This document shows, one piece after another, positions 1-8,100 of a stretch of DNA of 64,000 nt. The DNA is taken from assembly GCA_905200945.1 (NCBI GenBank), contig CAJKMG010000008.1:1-64000 (forward strand). Direction: 5' to 3'. The notes under the pieces are model-generated. The model searched no databases. It worked only from the letters and a program-made list of their open reading frames with translations, and had not been told where the DNA came from. A program made the position numbers and the translations under genes. Position 1 is the stretch's first letter, and every line of letters starts with the position of its first letter. The stretch comes from an uncultured Akkermansia sp. Its GTDB lineage: Bacteria > Verrucomicrobiota > Verrucomicrobiia > Verrucomicrobiales > Akkermansiaceae.

Positions 1-317
1 TGAACTTTCCTACCGCACAGGCAGCACTCTACGAACTCTTTTCCAATTGCTTCTTCCGGCTTCGCCACCAAATTTCGTCTCGTGTATTTCTTCTTGGGCG
101 CTGGAGGCATATCGGTTTTTGTTTCCGATACCTCATCTTGAGTTGTCTCAATCTTTGCTGATTCGGCAATATCCTCAACCATATCTCTTTCGGCAAGTTT
201 GCCATTGGCCTCAATAAGACCAGCCTTGAAAACTGTAAATTGCTCAAGAATAAAATCGAAAGATTATTCAGGATACCTTTCCATAATCAGTTTCAACAAT
301 TCTGAATTCTTAATCAT
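1..317 (-). pseudogene. Ros/MucR-like zinc-finger regulator, interrupted by an in-frame stop; 3' end outside window
   Basis: Reading the minus strand from the ATG at 315-317 gives a 17-residue start (MIKNSELLKLIMERYPE), a TAA at 264-266, and then in the same frame about 87 more sense codons to the window edge. The distal part is hydrophilic and ends in a basic stretch followed by EFVECCLCGRKV, which resembles the start of the Cys2-His2 zinc finger of Ros/MucR transcription factors; the His half would lie beyond base 1. A GAGAGGG motif sits just upstream of the ATG as a good ribosome binding site. The family call rests on the zinc-finger fragment only. The stop could be a nonsense mutation, or translation may restart at the in-frame ATG about 30 codons downstream. 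Confidence 0.45.
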
Positions 318-472
318 AATGCCCTCTCTTCATACCAAGAATATTTTGGGTCTACAAAACTTGTTTTTCAAATATCTTTATGTGAATACGTTAAATCTGC
401 CCAGTCATACCAATATATCGGCAGCGTGTTGGTTTACAATGTACCTATTCAAAGAATAAAAGGAAGCACATT
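318..472. other. AT-rich intergenic region between divergent genes
   Basis: This stretch separates the minus-strand zinc-finger gene from the plus-strand ORF at 473. It is markedly AT-rich compared with the genes to the right and should hold both promoters. A -10-like TACAAT lies at 435-440, but I could not pair it with a convincing -35 box. Confidence 0.4.
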
Positions 473-745
473 ATGGCTACAGTCCGGTATTCAATACGCC
501 AGAAAAAATGGATTGTAACATGGAAATCACATGGAGCATCCCTCCGGCATGATTGCGACTCGGAACAGGCAGCCCTGACGGTTTCCCGGATTCAGGAAAG
601 CGCGGCAAAGGGCCGGAAGCGGCATCCCCCCCTGCTTTTAAATGCCGGAATTGTCTTACATTCCCCGGATTTGACTTTCAGAAAGCCCTGCCATCTTTTA
701 AAATTCTTTACACGCAAACGCCATGGATTACACACCTCTCATTGA
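473..745 (+). CDS. short basic protein; possible integrase-like N-terminal fragment
   Basis: This ORF has a good ribosome binding site (AAGGAAG, 6 nt before ATG). Its first 45 residues (MATVRYSIRQKKWIVTW, then a heptad ending QAALTVSRIQE) look like the short beta-strand plus helix arm-type DNA-binding domain at the N-terminus of tyrosine recombinases. After about residue 50 the sequence becomes low-complexity and unlike a protein, and the ORF runs 23 bases into prfA. I read it as a truncated or decayed gene whose start survives. It could also be a genuine short hypothetical protein or a chance ORF. No recombinase catalytic residues are present. Confidence 0.3.
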   Translation: MATVRYSIRQKKWIVTWKSHGASLRHDCDSEQAALTVSRIQESAAKGRKRHPPLLLNAGIVLHSPDLTFRKPCHLLKFFTRKRHGLHTSH

Positions 746-1799
746 AAAACGCCGCCAGCGCCTGGAAGAATTGGAAACAGTCATTGCCGAACCGGCCTTT
801 TTCAATGACCAGAAAAAGGCCTCGGAAATCATGAGAGAACACCGCCGCCTGAAGGAACTCATGGAAACATGGGATTCCCTGAACGCCACGGAACAACAGC
901 TGGCGGACAATCAGGAACTGGCCAAAGCGGACGATCCTGAACTGGCGGAACTGGCCGCCCTGGAGATTCCGGAACTGGAAGCCGCCCTGGAAAAACTGCG
1001 CAGCGACGTGCAGTACAGCCTGCTTCCACGCGACACGACGGAAGACCGGGACGCCATCATTGAAATCCGCGCCGGAACGGGCGGGGATGAAGCATCCCTG
1101 TTTGCCGGAGACCTGTTGCGCATGTACCAGCGTTTTGCGGAAGAACGCGGCTGGCGCTTTGAGCATCTGGAAAGCAGCCCGTCAGACGTGGGCGGCTTCA
1201 AGGAAGTCGTCTGCCGCATTGCCGGGGAAGAAGTATTCCGTTTCCTGAAATATGAAGGCGGCGTGCACCGTGTACAGCGCGTTCCCGCTACGGAAACGCA
1301 GGGGCGCATCCATACCTCCACCGCCACCGTGGCCGTCATGCCGGAAGCGGAGGAAGTGGACATAGAAATCCGCCCGGAAGATCTCCGCATCGAAGTATGC
1401 CGTTCCGGCGGAGCCGGGGGCCAGCATGTGAACAAAACGGAATCCGCCGTTCAGATATGGCACATACCCACGGGCGTTTATGTCCGGTGTGAGGAAGAAC
1501 GCAGCCAGATGAAAAACCGGGAAAAAGGCATGAAAATTCTGCGTGCCAAGCTCTTTGAAGCCAAAAAACGGGAAGAGGCGGAAAAATACTCCGCCGCGCG
1601 CCGCAGCCTCATCGGTTCCGGCGGCCGTGAAGAAAAGATACGCACATACAATTTCCCGCAGAACCGTCTGACAGACCACCGCATCGGTTACACCTCCCAC
1701 AATCTGGACGGGATTCTGATGGGGCAGATGGAAGACCTGATTATGGCCCTCCAGCACGCGGAAATGCAGGAACGGCTTGCAGAGGCAGGAATGTCCTAA
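723..1799 (+). CDS. prfA: peptide chain release factor 1
   Basis: RF1 recognises UAA and UAG stop codons in the ribosomal A site and triggers hydrolysis of peptidyl-tRNA. The 358-residue product has the normal family length. It carries the codon-reading tripeptide PAT (in VQRVPATETQGR), which separates RF1 from RF2, and the catalytic GGQ in RSGGAGGQHVNKTESAV. The N-terminal third is a helical, Glu-rich domain as expected. No strong ribosome binding site precedes the ATG at 723, but homologous sequence begins at once (MDYTPLIEKRRQRLEEL). prmC, which encodes the methylase for the GGQ glutamine, follows 16 bp downstream, a classic pairing. Confidence 0.97.
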   Translation: MDYTPLIEKRRQRLEELETVIAEPAFFNDQKKASEIMREHRRLKELMETWDSLNATEQQLADNQELAKADDPELAELAALEIPELEAALEKLRSDVQYSLLPRDTTEDRDAIIEIRAGTGGDEASLFAGDLLRMYQRFAEERGWRFEHLESSPSDVGGFKEVVCRIAGEEVFRFLKYEGGVHRVQRVPATETQGRIHTSTATVAVMPEAEEVDIEIRPEDLRIEVCRSGGAGGQHVNKTESAVQIWHIPTGVYVRCEEERSQMKNREKGMKILRAKLFEAKKREEAEKYSAARRSLIGSGGREEKIRTYNFPQNRLTDHRIGYTSHNLDGILMGQMEDLIMALQHAEMQERLAEAGMS

Positions 1800-1815
1800 C
1801 CCACTTTTTCCTTCC

Positions 1816-2721
1816 ATGAAAACTTTACTGGAAGTCCTTCAGTCCGGCACGGATTATCTGGTTCGCCAGGGGTGCGACGAAGCACGCGCCACCATGCAGC
1901 ATTTGCTGGCCCATGTCCTGCACTGCAACCGCACGGCTCTTTACTCCCAGTTTGACAGGCCCGTGGAAGAAGCGGAACTTGCCCCTCTGCGCGAATTACT
2001 GAAACGCAGGGCAGCGGGAGAACCGCTGCAGCACCTTCTGGGTGTCACGGAATTTTTCCGGAGAGATTTCCTGACGGATGCCCGTGCCCTGATTCCCCGC
2101 CCGGAAACCGAGGAGCTGGTGGAAATGGTGTTAAGGAAAATCCCGGACCATCCGGTACGCATCCTGGACATGGGCACGGGCTCCGGCGTTATCGGCGTCA
2201 CGCTGGCTCTGGAACTCAAGGAGCGCGCCAGGGAAGTCGTGCTGGCGGACATTTCCCCGCAGGCTCTGGATCTGGCCCTGGAAAACGCCATGCGGCTGGG
2301 AGCCAGAGTCTCCACCATCCGGACAAATCTGTTCGCCAACATTTCGCCGGGAAAAACGGGGCTGCTTACAGGAGATGCCGATTCCGCTCCGGAAGGAGAA
2401 AAAGGGGAAAACGGTCGGGACATGCTCTTTGACGTTATCGTGGCCAATCTGCCATACATTGCGGAGGGGGAAAAACTTGCCCCGGAAGTCATGAAAGACC
2501 CCCATACAGCCCTGTTCGGAGGCCCTAAAGGCTGGGAAATCATTGAACGCTTTCTGGCCCGCGCCCGGGATTACCTGAATGAAGACGGCTTTGTAGCCCT
2601 GGAAATCGGATACGACCAGGCCTCTATCGTAACACAAATCATGGATGGATACGGCTACAATTATATTGAAGTTCTGAAAGACATGAGCGGCGTCGCGCGT
2701 TTCCCCTTCGGCTATCGTTAA
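1816..2721 (+). CDS. prmC: release factor glutamine N5-methyltransferase
   Basis: PrmC (HemK) methylates the glutamine of the GGQ motif of release factors, and its substrate gene prfA lies directly upstream. The 301-residue protein has an N-terminal helical substrate domain, then a Rossmann methyltransferase fold with the SAM-binding motif ILDMGTGSGVIGV near residue 117. The active-site motif, normally NPPY, reads NLPY here (Asn211). A hydrophilic insertion of about 20 residues (near 175-200) precedes it. The start at 1816 was preferred over an in-frame ATG at 1777, because the latter lies inside prfA and homologous sequence begins at MKTLLEVLQ. It is probably cotranscribed with prfA and priA. 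Confidence 0.93.
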   Translation: MKTLLEVLQSGTDYLVRQGCDEARATMQHLLAHVLHCNRTALYSQFDRPVEEAELAPLRELLKRRAAGEPLQHLLGVTEFFRRDFLTDARALIPRPETEELVEMVLRKIPDHPVRILDMGTGSGVIGVTLALELKERAREVVLADISPQALDLALENAMRLGARVSTIRTNLFANISPGKTGLLTGDADSAPEGEKGENGRDMLFDVIVANLPYIAEGEKLAPEVMKDPHTALFGGPKGWEIIERFLARARDYLNEDGFVALEIGYDQASIVTQIMDGYGYNYIEVLKDMSGVARFPFGYR

Positions 2722-2743
2722 TGTTATCCCTCCTTTTCATTCC

Positions 2744-4960
2744 ATGCAGGCGGCGCGCATTCTGGTTGACGGGCAAAGCGATCTGGTGCTGGATTACGGC
2801 ATTCCTCCGGAAACTGGAGACGTCAGGCCGGGTTGCCGCGTACAGGTGCCCCTGCGCAACAGAACGGCTACCGGAACCGTGCTTACGCTGTCAGAACCAT
2901 CCCCTGCCTGGAAAGACAGACTTAAGCCCATTCTTAAACTGATTGATCCGGAGCCTCTGATTTCCCCAGTAATGATGAATCTGGCTTCATGGGCGGCGGA
3001 CTATTACTCCGTGGCTCTGGAGCAGATGATCCGGTGTCTGCTCCCGGAAACCGTCCGTCAGGAAAATACGGCGGAAAAAATGCGCAAAATGGTGTATCTG
3101 GAAAAAATTCCTGCACGGGAGGAACTGGATGCCCTGTACCGCAAAGCACCCCGCCAGGCTCAAATGCTGGATTATTTCTCATCCGCAGAACAACAGGCAG
3201 CCCCCCTGGCAACATTCGGCGCCGGAGCCCTGAACGTCGCCCGCAGCCTGGAAGCCAAAGGCTTCATCTCCCTGAAAGAGGAGGCCGTACACCGGGACCC
3301 CAGCACCGGGGAGCAATTCGTCCCCACCCAGCCCATGAAGCTGAACAGCCAGCAGCAAAAAGCTCTGGAAGAAATCACGGCCATGTGCGCGGCAGAGCAT
3401 AAAAAACCGCTTCTTCTGCAAGGGGTTACCGGTTCCGGCAAGACGGAGGTTTACTTACAGGCCGTTTCCCAAATAGTAACATCCGGAAAATCCGCCCTGA
3501 TCATGGTGCCGGAAATTTCCCTGACGCCCCAGACGGTTCAGCGATTCAAATCCCGTTTCGCGGAACTGCCTTCCTCCGTGGCAGTGCTGCACAGCCTTCT
3601 CTCGGACGGGGAGCGCTTTGACGAATGGCATGCCATTCGTTCCGGAAAGGCCCGCATCGTCATCGGTCCCCGTTCCGCCGTCTTCGCACCCCTTCAAAAT
3701 CTGGGCCTGGTAATTGTGGATGAAGAACACGACGCCTCTTACAAACAGGAAAGTTCCCCCCGCTACCACGGGAGGGATCTGGCCGTGCTGCGCGCCCATC
3801 TGGAAAACTGCGCCGTGCTTCTTGGCTCTGCCACTCCCTCCTTGGAAAGCATCCATAACGCCCTGATTGGAAAGTATTCCCTGGTAAAACTGACGGAAAG
3901 GGCGGACGGCCAGCAGCTGCCGCTCATTCGCATCCTGGACATGAAAACGGAAGGAAAGAATAAATCCGGTCCCAACGTTATCTCCGAACGCCTCAGGATG
4001 TCCATTGACCGGCGTCTCGACAAAGGGGAACAGGTTATCCTGCTGCTCAACAGGCGCGGATTCGCACGCTCCCTCCAATGCCCGGACTGCGGCCACGTAG
4101 TCACGTGCCTGCACTGCTCCCTGCCCCTGACCTACCACCGTACGGAAGACCGCCTCATGTGCCATCTGTGCGGATTCAAAGCCCTTCCGCCCCGTTCCTG
4201 CCCGGAATGCCGGTCCGCCAACATCCTGCTCCAGGGGTATGGAACCCAGAAGGTGGAGGAACTCCTGCGCCGCACTTTTCCTGCGGCTCGCATCACGCGC
4301 GTAGATGCGGACGTGGCCCGGCGGAAAAACGCCGTCCGGACCATTCTGAACCAGTTTCGCGCCCATAAGATAGATATTCTCCTGGGCACTCAGATGATTG
4401 CCAAAGGGCTGGACTTTCCCAACGTGACGCTGGTAGGCGTGCTGAACGCGGACCTGGGGCTCCACATCCCGGATCCCCGTGCAGGGGAGCGCACTTTCCA
4501 GCTCCTGACGCAGGTAGCGGGCCGCGCCGGCCGCGGCGACCTTTCCGGAGAGGTCATCATCCAGACCTTTACGCCCCAGTCCCCCTCCCTGCAATACGCC
4601 CGGCACCATGACACGGACGGCTTTGCAGCCCAGGAACTGGAAATGCGGCGCGCTTTCAACCTCCCCCCCTTCACTCATATCGCCGTATTAACCATACGTT
4701 CCCAGCATGAAAGCATGGCGGAATTCGCCACGCAAACCCTCGCGGCCCGCCTGCGCGGCATGCTCCCCCCTCCCGCCACGATGACCGACCCCATGCCCGC
4801 CCCCATTCCCCGCGCTCACGGACAGTTCAGATTCCAGATTACAGTCAAGGGGCCATCCGCCCGCATCCTCTCCCGCACTCTCCGGAAACTGGTGCAGGAA
4901 GCCGGGCTGGGGGAAGACCTGACGGCCGTAATTGACGTGGATGCCATGTCATTCATGTAA
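2744..4960 (+). CDS. priA: primosomal replication restart helicase PriA
   Basis: PriA is a 3'-5' DExH helicase that recognises stalled forks and reloads the replicative helicase. The 738-residue product has the N-terminal 3'-OH-binding domain, Walker A GVTGSGKTEVY near residue 230, the Walker B-type DEEHDASYKQ, the motif LLGSATPSLES, and then a zinc-binding insertion with paired cysteines (CPDC, CLHC, CHLC, CPEC; about residues 446-490). The C-terminal helicase motifs include GTQMIAKGLDFPNV and QVAGRAGRGDLSG. The ATG at 2744 lies 22 bp after prmC, and no other start fits better. Length and domain order are normal. Confidence 0.96.
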   Translation: MQAARILVDGQSDLVLDYGIPPETGDVRPGCRVQVPLRNRTATGTVLTLSEPSPAWKDRLKPILKLIDPEPLISPVMMNLASWAADYYSVALEQMIRCLLPETVRQENTAEKMRKMVYLEKIPAREELDALYRKAPRQAQMLDYFSSAEQQAAPLATFGAGALNVARSLEAKGFISLKEEAVHRDPSTGEQFVPTQPMKLNSQQQKALEEITAMCAAEHKKPLLLQGVTGSGKTEVYLQAVSQIVTSGKSALIMVPEISLTPQTVQRFKSRFAELPSSVAVLHSLLSDGERFDEWHAIRSGKARIVIGPRSAVFAPLQNLGLVIVDEEHDASYKQESSPRYHGRDLAVLRAHLENCAVLLGSATPSLESIHNALIGKYSLVKLTERADGQQLPLIRILDMKTEGKNKSGPNVISERLRMSIDRRLDKGEQVILLLNRRGFARSLQCPDCGHVVTCLHCSLPLTYHRTEDRLMCHLCGFKALPPRSCPECRSANILLQGYGTQKVEELLRRTFPAARITRVDADVARRKNAVRTILNQFRAHKIDILLGTQMIAKGLDFPNVTLVGVLNADLGLHIPDPRAGERTFQLLTQVAGRAGRGDLSGEVIIQTFTPQSPSLQYARHHDTDGFAAQELEMRRAFNLPPFTHIAVLTIRSQHESMAEFATQTLAARLRGMLPPPATMTDPMPAPIPRAHGQFRFQITVKGPSARILSRTLRKLVQEAGLGEDLTAVIDVDAMSFM

Positions 4961-5019
4961 GCCGCCTTGCCAAAACCGGCCGGGAACATTAGAATTCCGG
5001 CACAACACAACTTACTATT

Positions 5020-5844
5020 ATGCTGCTTCATTTCTACAAAATGACGGGTGCCGGCAACGACTTTGTCATGGTGGACAATCGTGACCTGAGTCTTTCCTCC
5101 GTGCTGGACAAAGAAACCATAGAAGCCCTGTGCGACCGCCGCTTCGGCATTGGAGCGGACGGTTTGATCGCCGTGGAACCTTCCCAGGGCAAGGGGGGAA
5201 TCGTCCGGATGCGTTATTACAATGCGGACGGCGGAGAGGCGGAAATGTGCGGTAATGGCGCCCGCTGCTTCAGCAATTTTGCCGCAGCCCTGCTTCATCA
5301 CGACAAAACAGCTCCCCTGCCTTTTGAAACAATGGCCGGCGTCGTCACCGCCACCTTTGAAAAAGACGGCAACGTCACCGTCAACCTGACCAACCCCCAC
5401 TCCTTGCAGCTCTTCGTGCTGAATGCCGATCCTACTGTGGGAGCGGATGTCCATTTCCTGAACACGGGCGTTCCCCACGCCGTAGCGTTTCTGGATAAGC
5501 TGGACGGCCTGGACATTTCCAGGCTGGGGGCTTATCTGCGTTACCACGATGCCTTTTCACCCAAAGGCACCAACGCCAATTTTGCCAGAATCCTGTCTCC
5601 GGGGCATATTGCCATACGTACTTACGAACGCGGCGTAGAAGATGAAACGCTTGCCTGCGGAACGGGGATGACCGCCTGTGCGCTGCTGCATGCCGTATTG
5701 ACGGACGCGCCCTCCCCCATTCAGGTGGACGTAGCGGGAGGAGACACGCTTAAAGTCGGGTTCCAACGCACAGGGGACCGTTTCACTGACGTGACGCTGA
5801 CCGGACCGGCAGACCTTGTTTTCACCGGAAACATCCAGATTTAG
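5020..5844 (+). CDS. dapF: diaminopimelate epimerase
   Basis: DapF converts LL- to meso-diaminopimelate without a cofactor, the penultimate step of lysine synthesis and the source of the meso-DAP used in peptidoglycan. The 274-residue protein begins MLLHFYKMTGAGNDFVMVDN, the family signature. The two catalytic cysteines are visible as Cys77 (MCGNGARC) and Cys213 (LACGTGMTA). It stands 59 bp after priA, so it may be read from its own promoter or by read-through. A meso-DAP requirement fits a Gram-negative wall. Confidence 0.96.
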   Translation: MLLHFYKMTGAGNDFVMVDNRDLSLSSVLDKETIEALCDRRFGIGADGLIAVEPSQGKGGIVRMRYYNADGGEAEMCGNGARCFSNFAAALLHHDKTAPLPFETMAGVVTATFEKDGNVTVNLTNPHSLQLFVLNADPTVGADVHFLNTGVPHAVAFLDKLDGLDISRLGAYLRYHDAFSPKGTNANFARILSPGHIAIRTYERGVEDETLACGTGMTACALLHAVLTDAPSPIQVDVAGGDTLKVGFQRTGDRFTDVTLTGPADLVFTGNIQI

Positions 5845-5884
5845 ACCTGAGCCGTCCCGGCCCGAAAAAACGGACTCTTCCCCA

Positions 5885-6673
5885 TCAGCGGGACTGTCTG
5901 TTCAGCAGGAAACATTCCGCCCTCACATACCCGCCGTAATTATTGCAGAACGCCTTGTACACGGCAGGGCCCATATTCGTTTCGCAATAATACTTGACGG
6001 TGATACAGCCGTTTTCTCGCTCCATATTCAGAAAATGGCTGGACAGCAGTACCAGATTGCTCTGGTAATTCCACAGGGCCATGTCACGAGCCATTTCCTC
6101 ATTAATCCTTTCACATATAAAACTCTCCGGAGGAGGAAACAGAATGGCGCTGACAATACTGATCATGCAGATTCCCGGAATAACCCCTACGGCAAGGCCT
6201 CTGTGACATTTTCTGATCAAGGGAAGGTGATTTCTGAATTTCCGAAAAATGGTGAAACGGAACAAATACCCTGCCAGCAGCGCCACCGGAAAGAAGACAT
6301 TTACATATTCGAATGCCAGGCTCATTCCTCCAAGAACAAAAAAACCGATTCCCTTCCACACCTTCCGGTAAACCGGAATGCAGGCGCAAAGAAACACGTA
6401 CAGAATATAGCCCAGCAGACAAAGGAAAGGCAGAAGCGTTCCCGTAAAAACATGCTCCATCATGCGGTCCCACGGATATTCCCTGCTGGGAGAGCAGGCC
6501 TCCTGAAAAAACATGCATACCATGATCATCAACACCAGACCGACAAGAAGGAAAGCCTTTGATTTTCTTGATTCATACAAAAGCCACAGCAAAACAGCCC
6601 CAAACGGCAATAAATAACAACCTATACTGTTGAATACAGTAGACAACATGGGAATATGAGGAAAGAAATTCAT
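5885..6673 (-). CDS. hypothetical polytopic membrane protein
   Basis: The 262-residue product is not a family I recognise. Residues 1-185 hold about five or six hydrophobic segments (for example CYLLPFGAVLLWLLY, FLLVGLVLMIMVCMF and LLPFLCLLGYILYVFL), with short charged loops. The last 75 residues form a mostly soluble domain with several cysteines (YYCETNMGPAVYKAFCNNY). It reads on the opposite strand to dapF, with only 40 bp between the two stop codons. The upstream 150 bp are AT-rich and presumably hold its promoter. No transport or enzyme motif is evident. Confidence 0.7.
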   Translation of the reverse strand: MNFFPHIPMLSTVFNSIGCYLLPFGAVLLWLLYESRKSKAFLLVGLVLMIMVCMFFQEACSPSREYPWDRMMEHVFTGTLLPFLCLLGYILYVFLCACIPVYRKVWKGIGFFVLGGMSLAFEYVNVFFPVALLAGYLFRFTIFRKFRNHLPLIRKCHRGLAVGVIPGICMISIVSAILFPPPESFICERINEEMARDMALWNYQSNLVLLSSHFLNMERENGCITVKYYCETNMGPAVYKAFCNNYGGYVRAECFLLNRQSR

Positions 6674-6869
6674 AGATCGGATACAGATGAACGGCCGGTT
6701 AACAGCTAAAATGCAGCAGCAACTGCGGAAACAGTAATTGGAAATAAAATAAATTCAAACATTCGTTTTCAAATAACTCATAAAAAATCATGCCCTTTTC
6801 ACAAAAAACCGTTTATCCGGACTCTCCTGCTTGACAAAACAACTCTCTGAAAAGGATAATAATATCCTT

Positions 6870-7118
6870 GTGAAGCCCTCCCTTTTCATCCAGACCGTCC
6901 TCCTTCCGGTTCTCTTTTTCTTCCCCCAATGCGGCCGCAAACCGCTCCTTCCGGAATATACGCCGCTGTGTTCCGGAATGATGCCGGGGGAACACTCTTC
7001 CCACCCGGCCCTCCGGGCACGGGAAAACAGAATCTACCGGGTCGGCCCGAAAGGCGGCGTATATTACATCAATTCCCATAATAAAAAAGTTTACATCAAA
7101 TCCAGAAGGGCGCAATAG
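6870..7118 (+). CDS. small putative lipoprotein with PBCV-type basic adaptor-like tail
   Basis: Starting at GTG 6870, the product has about 82 residues: a short basic start, a hydrophobic run and a cysteine (LLPVLFFFPQCGRK) like a lipoprotein signal, then a polar middle and a basic end VGPKGGVYYINSHNKKVYI. That tail resembles the G-P-x-G-x-Y-Y-I-N-x2-G-K-K-V-Y pattern of the PBCV-specific basic adaptor domain seen in assorted secreted and viral proteins. An AAAGGA motif lies upstream. A TTG start at 6831 is possible but would bury the signal peptide. Function is unknown, and it stands alone between two intergenic gaps. Confidence 0.5.
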   Translation: MKPSLFIQTVLLPVLFFFPQCGRKPLLPEYTPLCSGMMPGEHSSHPALRARENRIYRVGPKGGVYYINSHNKKVYIKSRRAQ

Positions 7119-7237
7119 AAGATCACACAGCCTCTCCTCAATTTTCCAAATAGGAAATAAATAATCGTCCTGTCATGTTCCTATTGTATTATTGAGAAAA
7201 TATTCCGTTCAAAAAACTCATTAAACTCATTTTTTTC

Positions 7238-7266
7238 TTGTCAAAATGAAAGAAGACGGGTAATGT
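7238..7266 (+). promoter_or_regulatory. promoter of tRNA-His
   Basis: A -35 box TTGTCA (7238-7243) and a -10 box TAATGT (7261-7266) are separated by exactly 17 bases and lie about 22 bases before the tRNA, in an AT-rich stretch. Confidence 0.55.
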
Positions 7267-7288
7267 TTGCCGCACCACAACACTAAAT

Positions 7289-7364
7289 GGTGTCGGTAGT
7301 TCAATGGTAGAGCCCCAGATTGTGATTCTGGTTGTTGCGGGTTCGAGCCCCGTCCGACACCCCA
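7289..7364 (+). tRNA. tRNA-His (GTG anticodon)
   Basis: A full cloverleaf is present. The acceptor pairs GTGTCGG with CCGACAC, there is the extra 5' G (7289) typical of tRNA-His facing discriminator C, and CCA is encoded at 7362-7364. The anticodon stem CCAGA/TCTGG holds loop TTGTGAT, giving anticodon GTG. The T-arm loop is TTCGAGC. Confidence 0.97.
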
Positions 7365-7380
7365 TCCCCTTTTCTTCATA

Positions 7381-7407
7381 AAAAGAGCACTTACGGTGCT
7401 CTTTTTT
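7381..7407 (+). terminator. rho-independent terminator after tRNA-His
   Basis: A 10-bp inverted repeat (AAAAGAGCAC / GTGCTCTTTT) with a 5-base loop runs into a T tract. It lies 16 bp after the tRNA and 21 bp before the next start codon. Confidence 0.85.
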
Positions 7408-7428
7408 ACTATCCCCAGCCCTTTCCGC

Positions 7429-8100
7429 ATGCGTAATCCAGAATTCGTCAAAGCCGCTTTTTCCGCTATTGCTCCGCGCTATGTGGCTACCAATCATGTG
7501 CTGAGCATGGGCGTGGACCTGCTATGGCGCCGGCGTGTCGTTCAGCTTGTCTCCGAATGGAAGCCGGAAAACCTTCTGGATCTGGCGACCGGAACGGGAG
7601 ACCTGGCTCTGGCCATCCTGAACGCGATGCCGGAAATCCGCCTCACCGGGTCCGACTTCTGCCAGCCCATGCTGGACATAGCGGCCAGGCGTGGGCTGGA
7701 TCATCTGGTTTGCGCAGACGCCATGAATCTGCCTTTCCCCTCCGCCTCCTATGATGCGGTCACTGTCGCCTTTGGCCTGAGGAACATGGCCAGCTATCCG
7801 GACGCCCTGCGGGAAATGGGCCGTATGCTGCGCCCGGGAGGCCATCTGCTCATTCTGGATTTCTCCCTGCCTGAAAGCCTGTTGAAAAGCCCTTACCGGT
7901 TTTATCTGCACCGCGTCCTTCCCGTCATTGCAGGGTGGATGACAGGTCACCGGGAAGCATACGACTACCTGGCGGACAGCATTGAAGCCTTCCCCTGCGG
8001 GCAGGCCATGGAGGCTTTGCTGCGGGAATGCGGCTACAGCAACATCACGGCGGAACCTCTGAACGGGGGAATTGCCAGCATTTACACGGCCCAGCGATGA
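7429..8100 (+). CDS. menG: demethylmenaquinone methyltransferase
   Basis: This SAM-dependent C-methyltransferase performs the last ring methylation of menaquinone (UbiE/MenG family). The 223-residue product shows the family start MRNPEFVKAAFSAIAPRY, SAM motif DLATGTGDLALA, and the signature AFGLRNMASYPDALREM followed by GGHLLILDFSLP. In an anaerobe-type verrucomicrobium the substrate is more likely demethylmenaquinone than a ubiquinone precursor; that is inference. The start at 7429 was chosen because the longer ORF begins inside the upstream terminator. It overlaps the next gene by four bases (ATGA), suggesting coupling. Confidence 0.93.
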   Translation: MRNPEFVKAAFSAIAPRYVATNHVLSMGVDLLWRRRVVQLVSEWKPENLLDLATGTGDLALAILNAMPEIRLTGSDFCQPMLDIAARRGLDHLVCADAMNLPFPSASYDAVTVAFGLRNMASYPDALREMGRMLRPGGHLLILDFSLPESLLKSPYRFYLHRVLPVIAGWMTGHREAYDYLADSIEAFPCGQAMEALLRECGYSNITAEPLNGGIASIYTAQR

